Source: Hormiphora californensis
Taxonomy: Eukaryota > Ctenophora > Tentaculata > Cydippida > Pleurobrachiidae
NCBI GenBank assembly: GCA_020137815.1
Contig: CM035362.1
Span: forward strand, 1,335,426-1,399,425
Direction: 5' to 3'
DNA: 64,000 nt
Part shown: in pieces, positions 42,714-57,200 of the stretch
Layout: each line of letters begins with the position of its first letter
Position numbering within the stretch: position 1 is the first letter of the stretch
Notes under the pieces: generated by a model
What the model saw: only the letters and a program-made list of their open reading frames with translations
Told to the model about the DNA's origin: nothing
The model's database searches: none
Translations under genes and position numbers: made by a program

Positions 42714-43021
42714 ACTGGACCTAGCTGAAAAGGGAATAAGTGTGTGAGAACTGAGAAAGTAATTAAGAAGGAGAGATAGAGATTCGGGGGGTATTGCTAT
42801 GTTCTAGTACTCCTTTACAATATATGTGTAGAAGAGCCTTCACAGAGGGTCGAGTAAGGCAAGAGGGAGGCATGGAGTGAGCAAACAAACAATATTTCAA
42901 ATATGTTATGTTAAAAATATACAAATTTCAAAAATTGTAAGATTTTTGTACTCGAAAAAGTTCTCTCCCCTTAAAAACTCATTCGGTTATATGTACTTAC
43001 ATAACAAATTATATTAATTAA

Positions 43022-43629
43022 CTAGTAGGCCCGTTCGCCCTACGGGCGAATTTCGGGGAAATGGTAGCTGGATTAGGGAACGCTGACATCACCTGCACCA
43101 TCCGTTCCTAGCCTATCTCTCACTTTCTCCCTATACTACGTTGTTTTACGCTATGTTGTTGTACGCTCTGGGCTTCCTGACAATGTCAAGGTGCGAATTT
43201 AAAAAATCGATGTCAGGGAGGTTCAGTGCTGTTACAGAAACTCATCACGTGAAAACTTGGCCGCTATGTAGCCAATTCAGAGATTTCTATATTCGATTGG
43301 AGTAATCACCCTTGGGCGACGTTGGGTAAAGCTATCAGTAGTCGTTGATTGGCTCGCTTGAACATGTTGGCGTAATCTGTCATATTCTCTGGCCTGCTCT
43401 CTGACAGCAGCAGATCTTCCGGACCCAGATGACCGTTGCCGAATAGCGCTTGGGGTTGAAGAGTTAGACATCAGGACAAAAGTAAAAGAATGCACGTGCA
43501 GAATTGAATTTCCCTTAGTACCCAAAACTGCAACTGGGAGTGAGGTTTCTAAGTTGCTCTAATAATTGCACGTGCAGGTGTAGTTGCTAGGTGATGTAGC
43601 ACTGACAATTTGAATAGTAAGTAGTATGA
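43022..43629 (-). mobile_element. Non-autonomous Helitron-like element, copy 3
   Basis: Minus-strand 5' end TCATACTACTTACTATTC, 3' hairpin CGCCCGTAGGGCG then CTAG, inserted between A and T, in the spacer between BTB copies A and B. TGCACGTGCA occurs at 43491-43500 and 43567-43576. An 82-codon minus-strand ORF (43277-43525, SNSSTPSAIRQRSSGSGRSA) lies in its interior and could be a captured host fragment, but this is unproven. Confidence 0.75.
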
Positions 43630-43662
43630 TACTACATATTAACATATCACATTCATTCCCCG

Positions 43663-44875
43663 CTAGGCACCATCTTTTACAGTTTCTGCAGTGGAGACCC
43701 CTTCCATCTCACTCTTATGAACTTCCTCAGTGTCCCAAAGTTTCCTCCTGTTTCGACAGAAAGGTCTCTTGTTAGAACAGGGCCAGGTTGATCCTTCAAT
43801 TTTGTTCCAATGGTTCCTTGCCACTGTTGCCAGTGTTCCATCTTCTGGAATCACATCAGTCTCCAGCTTGAAAACCTTATTTTCACCACTGTCCGGTTCA
43901 TGTTTCTCAGTTTTAAGAGTCGCCATAAACTTGCAGCAGACCTCAGCATTTGTATTCTTTTCGACGGCCAAAGCTAAAAGATGCAGAGGCAGGGAGTTAT
44001 TTTCGCACAAGGAGAAGTTAAAGTTTTCAAGCCAGTAGTTTAGCAGCGGGATATGGAACTTAACCATCAACAACCCGAGAATCTGTTTTGTAAACTCGTC
44101 GATCAGATCAAATTCAACAATCATCGTCAAAAGCAAGTCCAGATGAGACCGTTTCGTTGTGTTTGCTAATAATTCAGAGAAACGGAACTGGAATTCTAAT
44201 TTAGTGCCAGGGATATTTGAAAGTAGGTAGTTTAGGAAATCAGTATCACCATATTTCACCGCTGAGTCGAGTGCGAGTAGGGCATAGTCCCAGTAGCAAG
44301 CAAAGTTTTCTGAAAGTTCGGGTAAATGTTCCTTGTAAAACTGAAGACATCCATCCTTTGCCCAGTCAACTTTAAATACAGCAACCATTTTGACAAAGTC
44401 GCTGAAAACCTTAAACTCGGTTCCATCTGTAAGCATTTCAACACTCCCGGAAGTAGCAAGCGTCGACAAAGATCCTCACAGCCTCAGCATCAAAGTCAGA
44501 AACATCATGATCGAGCACCCGGACCTCCTCAATTAGATTTGTTAAGACTGGAGAGTTGTGGGTCAGAATGTAGGAGTTCAGAGGAATCTTGCTTCCGTCT
44601 TGTAGAATAAAGTTAACATTTCCATGGGCAGGGCAGGAAAGTTTCGCTCTCCCAAAATTGAATCCATTTGTAGCATTTGGCTCGCATAAAGCTGGCAGAT
44701 CGTGGATCAGAAATGTGATGACTGACTGATCTTCAAATGGATTCCGAAGCATGATCTCTTTTCCCAAGTCTCCTGATCTAGTTTCCACTGAGTTTGGGCC
44801 TCGTACGGATATCGTGACTGCCCATTTAGGTAGACTTTTATCAGGTTTTCCATTAGGACCGTACTTCTTACAGTT
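43663..44875 (-). pseudogene. BTB-family gene copy A, 5'-truncated and frameshifted
   Basis: It encodes the later two thirds of the copy B protein: METRSGDLGKEIMLRNP, the BTB block NVNFILQDGSKIPLNSYILT, and the helical C-terminus down to the stop at 43663. One extra base at TACTTCCGGG (near 44450) changes the frame where copy B reads TACTCCGGG. Homology to copy B ends abruptly at about 44870, where a GA-rich tract begins, so the N-terminal region is missing. Confidence 0.75.
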
Positions 44876-46940
<2,065 letters not shown>

Positions 46941-46957
46941 TTTCCCATAGAAACACG

Positions 46958-48278
46958 ATGTCTGAGAAGCGGAGAGGTAACGGAGGAGGAGGTTCCTCAA
47001 CCTTCCAGCAGTATGGCAGAGGTATGGTAGTATATCCTCTAAAGTTCATCCCAGTCATAATAATTAAACTTTGAGCTAACAGTCTGAAATTTTGTTCAAC
47101 CTATATATTCATGATTTGTCTCATAGGGCCATTTATAGCCCTATGAGACAAAACTCTATAGAGTAACTGTGCCAAATTTTAGCGCTCTATGATATATCGG
47201 GAACCATGCTAGGACATTTGCCCATCACTGGTATAACTCTCGTCATGATTCCGTTACAGTATTTTAATCTGTTAGTTTGTTTAGGTGGTGTCGGAGGTGC
47301 AGAATCGAGCATTGGAAGAATACCGAAGAAGGATGAGGGGAGGGCCAGCGGGAAAGAAGCAGCTCTCCAAGAAACCATCGTATAACGGATCGTCCAGCCG
47401 TCGAGATGTAATGCATTAGGATTGGAGCCATGGTCCCTTGATAGTTTTAATTTATTTAGAGTTAGGAGTGAACATTTGCATAGTTCATGGAAACGAGAGT
47501 GTCTGAAAAAGTCAAGATATGAGTGGAGCCATGGCAAAGTTGGCAGAGATTTATAGTGAAAGTCTCAGCATTTAATTATTGTTAATTGCCACTTTTATTA
47601 TCTTCGAGATTCTTGCAGATAACCAGCGGAGAGAACGACACCTCCCGAGGAACATCTGATCTGACCCGGGAGACATCTCGTGGTGCTCTCGGAATAGGTA
47701 ATACAGTCGGACCCCGATTTAGTGGAACTCTGATTTAGTGGCAGGAGGATGCCACTAAATCGGGGTCCGCCTATATAATGTTGTGCCTAATTTACACGGC
47801 ACACGCTTGACTTGATTTTAAATTTTAGTTTGTCAAGCAGTTTCAGTTGCTAAGTGATAACTGGAAAAAACGATCCCTCTGTTCGTGAATTTTAACATCG
47901 ATACTGTTAAATTATCGGTAACTCCGAATCTTCTATCTAACGTTTTTTGTACTCTCTTCTTAATCTTCTTCTATGTCTCTCCTTTTCTCTCTGTTTTTCT
48001 TTCTTCCTCCATTTCTCACTCACTTTCTTTCTCTCTTTCTCTGACCAATCTCTCTCTGGGCTTATTTTCAAAACAAAGAGACTATTAAAATGCTGTGGTT
48101 AGACATATGATGATCGTTAAAATACCACAGGAAAATTGACCTGATGTTAAAGTACCACAGATCATATCACATCTGAATCATATTATAAACTTTTAGTCAC
48201 CACTATAAATGAAATGACAGCTGTACTTCTTTAACCGTTTAACCGTTCATATAGGGTCAAGAGGAGTTGGTGACCAAG
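46958..48278 (+). CDS. Possible alternative 5' coding block of CCDC40 (block 1)
   Basis: Four short exons stay in frame: 46958-47027 (MSEKRRGNGGGGSSTFQQYG), 47285-47407, 47619-47697 and 48255-48278. The second begins VVSEVQNRALEEYRRRMRGG, which closely resembles NVVSEVKRRALSAYRKRL at 49636 and [18 protein letters not shown] at 51325. The block ends in phase 1, the same phase as the exons ending at 50634 and 51479, so it can be joined in frame to CCDC40 exon 51750. It could also be a separate small gene. First donor chosen at 47028 because it keeps the frame. Confidence 0.45.
47055..47215. repeat. Decayed relative of the 32767-33642 element
   Basis: Blocks such as CAGTCTGAAATTTTG, TTTGTCTCATAG, AGAGTAACTGTGCCAAATTT and TATCGGGAACCAT are in the same order as in the arm at 33510-33610. 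Confidence 0.6.
47704..47771. mobile_element. CAGTCGGACCCCGATTTA MITE, short copy
   Basis: 68 bp with inverted CGGACCCCGATTTAGTGG ends, flanked by TA, starting seven bases after a predicted splice donor at 47698. Confidence 0.65.
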
Positions 48279-48805
48279 GTTAGTATAACCTAACAAGCAT
48301 TCTTTGTAGCATTACTTTTTCGCATCACATCTCTATCTATGGCCGGATACTGGCTGATGTATCTCCCTCCATCTCTTCTCTGAAGCCACTTTTCGGCGTT
48401 ATCCTTTATCTATTTGCATCACAACACTAGCTTATTACGTGCATCAGTTTTAACGTCCGATAACTTTCAGTCAAGCGTATCTCTCTCTCTCCCCTCTCTC
48501 TATATCTCTTTCTATCTCTCTCCATTCTCTATATCTCTCTCTCCCCTCTCTCTGTCTCTCTGTGTGTCCCTCTCCCTTCTCTCGCTATATATCTCTCTCC
48601 GTCCCTTTCTCCTTCTTTCATATCAATTCTCCTGCAATATTCGTCCACGACCAATTAAAGTTGTAAAACCGTGTGTGTGGTTTTAGATAGGACCCAAGAT
48701 TTGTTAACATGCACGCTCTTCCAGCCTTGTTCTATTCCTTTTGTGCTTTTTAACAGCTCCTTTTGCACAAATCGTGATGCCATGCACATTGTCCATTAGC
48801 TTGTA

Positions 48806-49042
48806 GTTGCCATAGAAACAAAATTATGCTTTCGGCAGAATGAATTACATGCCCTCGAGTATTATCGCACGTGAGTCAAAGTGTCACAATCTTGAATTCA
48901 ATTAAATCACCATGTAATACGGAAAATAATCTTTAACATCGAATTAACGAACAATCATCGAGTTATAATGAACACACATGATGGGTACCATAGTAACAAA
49001 GTAGGTACAACGTTACTTCCAGTGCACGGTAACCATGGCAAC
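48806..49042. promoter_or_regulatory. Cluster of X-box-like (RFX-type) motifs upstream of CCDC40 block 2
   Basis: GTTGCCATAGAAAC (48806-48819), GGTACCATAGTAAC (48984-48997) and GGTAACCATGGCAAC (49028-49042) match or nearly match the RFX X-box (GTTGCCATGGCAAC type). RFX factors control ciliary genes in animals, and CCDC40 is a ciliary gene, so the position is suggestive. Function is inferred. Confidence 0.45.
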
Positions 49043-49601
49043 AAAGAGAGTACAACGCACACTTACCCAATTACCTCTCATTCTCTCTCTCTGAATTTGG
49101 TCTCTACGTTACTCTATTGTGCTATACCTCTGGCTCTTGTTACCTCTTGTTAAAAAGTATCTACGGCAAAATCCCCTGATTCTCTTGAACATGTTCCATC
49201 GCCACAGCTTACTTGTCACCTGTCTTTGACCGGACTATGTAATAATGCAGACAACATCTTGTTGCTCAATAAATCCAGTGTACAGGAATGTATTGGAGTC
49301 TTCTAGAACACCTTATTTCGGTTGATCTTCATACGTTCATTGATTAATGAGAGAACATATATCGCCAAAATATCCTCACTGCTCGTACTTGCTAGATATA
49401 TATTTTGTCATCATTCATCTCCTTAAATCTCTCTGAAAGTGTGCAGTTTAATCAGCGCTATTGTAATTTCATCATCTAGTCAACTTGTTGAATCCCCCGC
49501 TTTCCCTTACTAGTTCCTCTTCATTGTTTATTTCTCCCACTTTTCTCCCCTCTTCATTGATTATTTCTCCCTTTTTTCTCCCTTCTTCTCCTCCCTACAG
49601 C

Positions 49602-50634
49602 ATGGATTCAGAGCATAGCAGCAGCTCAATGAGCAACGTCGTGTCAGAGGTTAAAAGGAGAGCTCTTTCTGCGTACCGGAAGCGTCTGCCTCCCATGTCC
49701 CCTTCAGCAGCTTCCGCTCGTCCATCAAGCTCCAAAAGTGATGAGCCTGAGGCTGTGAGGGCGCTGGTTAAAGCTCCATCAAAAGCAGAACTAATAGCAC
49801 CAATTTTGCGGGCTGAAACCAAGAAACGACTAGAAACTTCTGTTCCCAAACTGAGCGAAGCCAGCTCAGACCTATCTCCTGGTAAAAATCCCACACTTCC
49901 GGGAGCTGCTGATCAGGAATCACACCAAGAAGGAAACAAGGAAGGATTACAGGAGCAGTATATACCATCATCAGAAGGTGAATGGTCTAGTAAGGGCGTG
50001 GGAGAGAAATCTCCTCGTGCAACTGATGGTGAGAAACAGCGACCTAAAAGCAGGAAATCGAGTGGTAAAACAGGCAAAACATCCGGTAGAAGAGATCTAA
50101 AAGCAACTCCTGATAAACCAAAGCACATTTCTAAGCAGGGAAAATCATCCACACAACGAACCGGTTCACCTACTGCAAACACCAAAAGCGACGCCTCTTT
50201 CCCTGCCGGTGTGGGTTTAACTAGTCTTACCAGTGACGCGACATCATCTTCAGCATATCCTTCGAGCACGAACCTATCTTTGCAAAAGCACAACTCTACT
50301 ACTACAGCACGTTTATCAGAGCAGCAGCCACAGCAGGAGCAACCCGTAACTGTTTCCACAGGGGTTAATGGTGTCGGTGCCAGGGCACCCAATGCTAGTC
50401 GGGAGAGCACGAAACGGGACGATATGGCGCCTGGGGTTGCAGAGGGTCCCCAGGGTGAGTTCAGAAGGGTTAACACACGGGACATGCTCGGTATAAACAA
50501 CAGTGGTGGAGCTGGTGGTAGTAATGACGCATCAAGTAAGGATACGGGGAAGGTTGCCGTAGTAGAGGCTGATGATACTGCTGCTGGTGGTCTCTCTGGC
50601 GAGAGTAGGGGAGCAATTACAACTACTACAACAG
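49602..50634 (+). CDS. Possible alternative 5' coding block of CCDC40 (block 2), single long exon
   Basis: The exon opens right after a strong 3' splice-like signal (CTCCCTACAG then CATG) and starts MDSEHSSSSMSNVVSEVKRR. It encodes 344 residues of low-complexity Ser/Lys/Gly-rich sequence and ends ITTTTT in phase 1 at a GTAATT donor. Only the first 30 residues resemble the other two blocks (VSEVKRRALSAYRKRL). Long disordered N-termini occur in known CCDC40 proteins. With the acceptor just before the ATG, a non-coding leader exon is likely upstream. Confidence 0.55.
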
Positions 50635-51250
50635 GTAATTGAATCCTTTGTAGAAAACAGCCCGCCCCGTTAGCAAATGATAAGTTTGTAGAATTTGGGT
50701 GTCCCAGAATGATTGATTTTGGTCAAACTTAGCTTCAACCCGGTTTTAGCTATTTGAAAACAAAGCATTTATCGATATCATCTATCAGTCTATAAATTCA
50801 ATCCAACTTTACGCACTTTTGAACCCTCTTTTTAGGCCACAAATCGGCAGTTTCTCATCATACTGAGACACCCTTTAGTTTACTGAATATATCTGCATCT
50901 TTTTCACTTTCTAGCACTTGCATAAAAAGTACAATGTGCATAAACAACTTCTTGGAACCGTTCCAAAACATGCAACTTTTTAAAAACAAAACCGCTCGGT
51001 TGGAAATTTTTCGAAAGTTGGATTTTTCGAAAGTTGGAATTTTATGATCAACGCGCGCGTTATGTAACGCGCAAATAGCATGCGCGTCATATCTCGGTAT
51101 ATTCGTTTCGTTTATATTATCCAAAATGTTTGCGGAGGAAAGGAGGTTGCTATGCATGTCACACCCTAGGCAGTAAACACCGTTCGCTAGCACATGTACT
51201 ATCGTTCTTCTTTGTGATTGGTTGATAAGGATCACGTGACATAAGCCAGC

Positions 51251-54200
51251 ATGAGCAAAGCTGAGGAGGACGATCAACCGATGAGCTCTACTGCAGTAGA
51301 ACAAAAAGACGGTAGTTCTCATTTATTTGACCTCTTTCAATCTGTGAAACTTCGTGCTCTTGACGAATATCGTTTTAAAACTAAGAAAACTATGGCCCCG
51401 GGTGATCCCTCTAAGGCCATTTCCTCTGATACCGAGGGCCTTGCTAGTCGCGTTGCTGATACCCTTAAATCCAGTGAAGGTATTTGTCTGTAATTTTATT
51501 GTGGTTAAATGTTCAAGGCACCAACGGCAACATCAAGGCACGCTGACATCTGTAAACCGAGATTTGACGCCCCGAAATAAAAAGATGGCTAAATTTGGCA
51601 AATTATCAGCAACAAAATCATAGCATCGAATCGATATAAATCTAAAAGCACATGTTATCTCATTTTGAAAATATTGTTCCAAATATCGTTTCCATGCCCT
51701 AAAAAAGTATCCCATCTCTGATCCCATCCTAACACATCCCTCCCACCAGAGTCCCGTGAGATGACGGCCGATTCGGAATCCAACGTGGTGTACCGTTACA
51801 CAGATGAGGTCCTCCCAGAGGAAGAAGAAGAGGATGAGGAGGAGGAAGAGATGGTGGTGCTGGACCCTGAGCATCCCCTTATGGCCAGGATGCAGGATGC
51901 TCTAACCAAATATCTAACGAAACAAATCGAGAAACTCGATCTTGAACTGAAAGAAAAGGTAATAGGTTATTAACAAGATAAACAACGATATAATGGTACT
52001 AAGGTAATATAAGTGTCAATGAAAGAGCTGTCAACCCAATTTTATAATTTTCATTGTAAAATTTTGAGATATAATATAATTCTTTAGGTAGCACTGCTTG
52101 TACAACTTATAACACTGGGCAGTGTTATAAGTTTTCACTTATAACACCCCCCAGTGTTATAAGTTTTCACTTATAACACTCCCCAGTGATACATGAAAAC
52201 TTATAACACTGCTGCACTTCGAACTCCACTGTTTCTGTCACGTTTAAAAACCGTTAGAAAGATAAACGTGTACGAACTCCCTCTCTCTCTTTCTTTATGT
52301 CACACTCTCACGCCGTTGCAGCATCGAGATCAAGATAACGGTTACGAACTCCCGGACCCACACATTCTTTATCTCTCTCACTCTCACTAATCTCTCACTC
52401 TCTTTACCTATCTCAGGCGTTATCTTATCTTATACTGATTTCTCTGCCTGCTACCTTATCATGAATTTGTTCTATTGTTACGCCCTAATATAAAGTGTCT
52501 CTCACTCTTGTTTAAAAAATTTTACAATGCAATTTTATTATGCCTGTTTTCGTTGTACCTGACGTCAACAATAATGTCCCAGATTCGTACACTTTTAGAC
52601 CTCGCAGGCTCGGTCAAAAAGTAAAACTACATCACTCGCAGGCTCGTGAGGTAGTCACACTTAGTGGCACTCGCAGGCTCGTGCACTAAAGTACAAGAAT
52701 CTGCCTCGACCTGTGGTCTCGGATCATTATTGTTGCACTTATAACACTCGACCTTCGGTCTCGTGTTATAAGTTTTCAGGTACAACTTATAGGCATAATA
52801 AAATCCTACACAATTCCTCACCATGTGATTTATCCCCAGATGGCAGAGCTGAAGAAGCAGACAGTAGACAGGGAGGAGCTAGGAGTTAACCTGTATGGTA
52901 TTCAGCAACAACTTGCCAAACAACAGGTCAGTTAACAGATATAGTCAGTTGTCACATATTTTACAGTCAAATATTCATGTGGCAGAATGGGTACTATGTC
53001 TTGTGGCAGAATGATTATTATGTCTTGTTTTTTCAGGTTAGTTTGGCAAATAAATTGTTTTACCTCTCACACGCTATCACTACAAAATTCCCCAAATTTT
53101 GTAGCGATTAGTTAGATCTCACTTCTTAAAATGTTTACCTTGTTTTACACATGCTGGAGCACCATTCCCCCAAGTTCCCTTGTCAGTACAGATTCTCTGA
53201 TTGCCTACCAGCATGTGTTTACTCTGACATGATATTGTGACATTTTGTCCAGGTTCCGTTACATCCCATTTTCCTTGCACTGAACCGGCTACAGTAAATG
53301 ATGGACACACTGAGGGGGGAGATTAGATTTAGGGCACCTCGCCACGTCATAAACCCTACTTTTGGTAAAATGTAGAATTAACTTGCTTAAAACTTTTTGC
53401 AACTCTGCAGTAATAGAATACGATATGTGGTATCTTTAGTGGTATCTTTTCTACTTACTTTTTCGAAAGTAGTTAGACGCTGTATCATCACTCGTGCAGA
53501 GAACTTCATCAACCTTATCACCTGACCACTGTCCGTCACAATTGCTACCGATATCAAAATTAAACTGCAGGACTTCAACCCCATTACACGTTATTGACAG
53601 GGATGTGTTGGTTTTGGTAAAAGTCCATATTTGGTCAATGTCCGAGGGCGGTTGAACGGGTAGATTTGTGTAACTTTTCACACAATCGGAGATGTAGTAT
53701 TTGACTGGAATACTAAATAACACCTTTACCACACCGATCTTGTTTTCACTGGGAAGACTGCCGACATAACTTGATTTTAGCATTAGGTATGCATCAAAAG
53801 AGATCAGATCGTTGCTCCCCGCCGTTGAATTTGTTTTGACTTGGAGAGCAGATTTCTCTAGATCAATTGAAGCGAGTTTATTGCGTCGAACTGCTATCCA
53901 CCCTGAAAAAAGCACAAAATAATTTATACAATACATTGTGTACCAGTATGTATACAATCCATAGTTCAAGTTTAAGTTAAATGATTTGAATTCTAAGTTC
54001 CACTCACCCGAGACCACGTTCAGTTTTAGAACCGCTAAGATCAAACACAGCTGCTTAGAAAACATCTCAAAATGGAGCATTAGAGGCAGGCTCCTTGAAT
54101 TATATATCGTCCCCAAATGACACGATCATTTGCATAATTCATACCCTCCCCCTCTACTGTCGCTCCCATTATGTCTATGATGATCTACTCCACCTGCACT

Positions 54201-57200
54201 CGTTTATAACTTGTGTTCTCTGATCGCGTCTTGTTCTCTGGGAATGTTAGTCATTGGCAGCACGTGTGACATCCACCGGCCGTTTAGTTTCTCAGAAATT
54301 CTCCAACCCAACAACTGTTTAGTTTCTCAGAAGTTCTAAATGCTTCTTGAGTCCCTAAAACCATGTGTAGTTGGTGGGTTAGAAGAAAAAAAACAACAAC
54401 ATATAAATCCCCACTAAAAACCACTACAAACAACTACTAACCCCCCTCCCTCTTCTCAGATGCAACTTGAGACGGAACACGACTCTTTTGCTGTTGCCAG
54501 GGAGACCAGAATGCAGGCGGAGGATGTTGCAAAACAGACGGAACAACTTCACAAGGCTACAGAGGCTGAGCTGAAACTGCACCAGGAAAAGGGTAAGGGA
54601 GGGGGAGGATATTTTGGAACACAGTCTCACAGACCGTACTGTGTTAGTGAGAAAATATATGTATGATAAAAGCAACTATTATATTTCGCTGAGAGAGTTC
54701 TGTCTCTAATAACTCGGTCTCTCTCTCTACAGATGAGAAACTGCGAGCGGACGTGGAAGCTCTGGACAACACGTTGTTTTACCTAACTCAGCTTGAGAAG
54801 AATCTTCATGCTGATATTAATATCACCAAACGGGCTGCTAACAAAGCATTGGAGGATATCAACAAGGCTGAGAACAAGAAGTATCTTCAGGTTAGAATGG
54901 GGACACTCTGAGTCACACCGGATTAGTTTGAGCTGAGTGTGGAATATTTCATCATCATACGCTTTTATAACTACTTGTGTAGCTCAGCCCCCCTTTTCTA
55001 GAGGAGGGTTAGAACAAAACAAGGCACAAGTAACTACCATGATTCTTGCAGGATTTGTTTGTGGATCGGACAGTGGAGCAGGTTGACAAGCTGACTCAGG
55101 AGATTACTATGTATGATGCCCAGTTCCTTGCACAGAAGGAGGAGACTGAGGGAATGCAGGGTACATAAACTCCACCCCCTCTAACATGCATATATTGCCT
55201 CTCTTACCCCCATTTCCACACCCCCATTCCATACCCTATTTCCACACCCCCCCCCCCTCTAACATGCCTCCCCTACCCCAGAACTCCTATCGGAGGCTGC
55301 GTTGGAGCTGGAAGCTGTGCTCCTAGAAAAGAAGAAACTGTTGCAGCAGTGGCAGGCCAGTCTCATTGGTATGCAGAGAAGAGATGAAGCAAAGGCTGCA
55401 ATGACTAAAGCTGTCGAGTGAGTTGTTGAAAATATACTTTAGCCCCTTTATAGCCAGGGCTGACTAAAAAAATGACAAACAGTACCGACTGTTGGCTTTG
55501 TTCCAACAGAAATTATGCCCGTCCTTAAGCGATTACCCTAACGACATCTCTCTCCCCAGTCTACAGAGAGAGAAGATAAGGTCAATGGAGACAGAGCTAA
55601 CAGGATTCAAGAAGAACATTGTGACGGAACAACAGCGGAACGAACAGTTAACAATGCTTCACAACAAACTGCTCATGGATATCTGTACCGTGAAGAAGCA
55701 CGTGCAGAGCAGTGTTCAGAAGAGAGAAGTTCTGAAAACTGAGTACAGCAAGGTAGGCATGATAGTATCATGATGATACATATTACATCAGATACGGTCT
55801 CTACTTCAATTGGTTTCGGTCAAACTCAATTCATGGGACGACTAGGCCCTAGACTCTAGGGGACAAATAATGATATCCACTCAGGAGTTGAAATTTGAAA
55901 ATCACCAACTGAAACAATCATTCCAGTAACGTTGCAAACCTCTATAACAGTCCTCTATAACACCTCTTATCTCCCTCAGTTCACCAAGATTCTACAAGAG
56001 TCAGAGGTTCATCTTTCTAAAGCCACCACCGAGAGAAACGTGAAGATGAACCAGATAACGGCCCTAAGGCAGCAGACAGAGAGGGAGGCCCAGGAGCTCC
56101 AGAGACTCCAGGAGTGCATGTACGAGTACCACCAGAAGGGTAGGTTATCCAGAGTTAACATAGATGGTTATCTTAGGATTTGTGTTAACATTTAGGTTAA
56201 CATCTACGCAGCTGTACCAAGCTAATTTGAAATCATAGCGGGTTAGTAAAATTATTATTTGTCAGGTTTGACCATGGATAAATCGGCTCAGTACAGTGAG
56301 AAGAGCGCGACAAGGACCCGCCGACAGGCCCAGGAACTCGAGTTTGAGGTTGCAAATGTGGAGAATGACATCAGGTAAAATTACATGTGGGGGATTCAAC
56401 CGGATGTGATGATAAACTTGGTAATATACTTGATGATTCGACAGAGCTGAGCTAATGTATACCTCAAACAATTACATATTGTTCTAAAATGGGGGGCTGC
56501 GAGTTGAATGAACGGGATCAGCAAAGTAATACTGGGAAACAAGGCTAACTTACCCCCCCCCCAGTTTGAAGCTGTTGGAGGTCAGCAAGTTGGAGACAAG
56601 GATCAAGGGACTAAATGATGATTTGGTGCATCTTGATCAGGACATTCGGGAGAAAGTAAGTTAACTAGCTGCCTAACTTAGTTCTAACTTAGTTCTTAAA
56701 CTCAGCTGTTCTAACTTAGTTCTAACTTATTATAGTTTCAGTACAATTATTGGATAACACAAACTCTCCTCCTCTCTAGAATGATTTGATATCCCACTGC
56801 TGAGAGTGAAGCTATAAGGAAGAATGCCATCATTGAGAGGAAACAGGGTCAGATTGACCAGTTTAATAAAAAGATAGACCAGCTCAACCAGAAGGATGGC
56901 GGTGAAGAGGTAATTGTGTTTCGTTTGGAAAATGAATAAATTAGTTACTGTTTGGTTGGTACCATTGCCACCTATTCTTTGTGTCACCAAATTGTTTGGT
57001 AGTTTCTTATCTCTAGCACTATAATGTTCTTCATCGTGTTGTATCAATACCATGATCAATTAATCAAACATTCAAGATTATAATAAATAATTACATCTTA
57101 ATTACCATCAGGTTGGACCCCTGGAACTCCAGATATCCACCCTCCAAAAACAACTCAAGGACACGGGAGCAGAGAAAGAACAACTGGAACAATACTGGCT

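Noticed and set aside
56780-56909. Alternative acceptor at 56797 for CCDC40 exon 12 that would avoid the frameshift
   Set aside because: It would remove the conserved NDLI segment and uses a weaker acceptor; a one-base error at CCC explains the data better. Not excluded.
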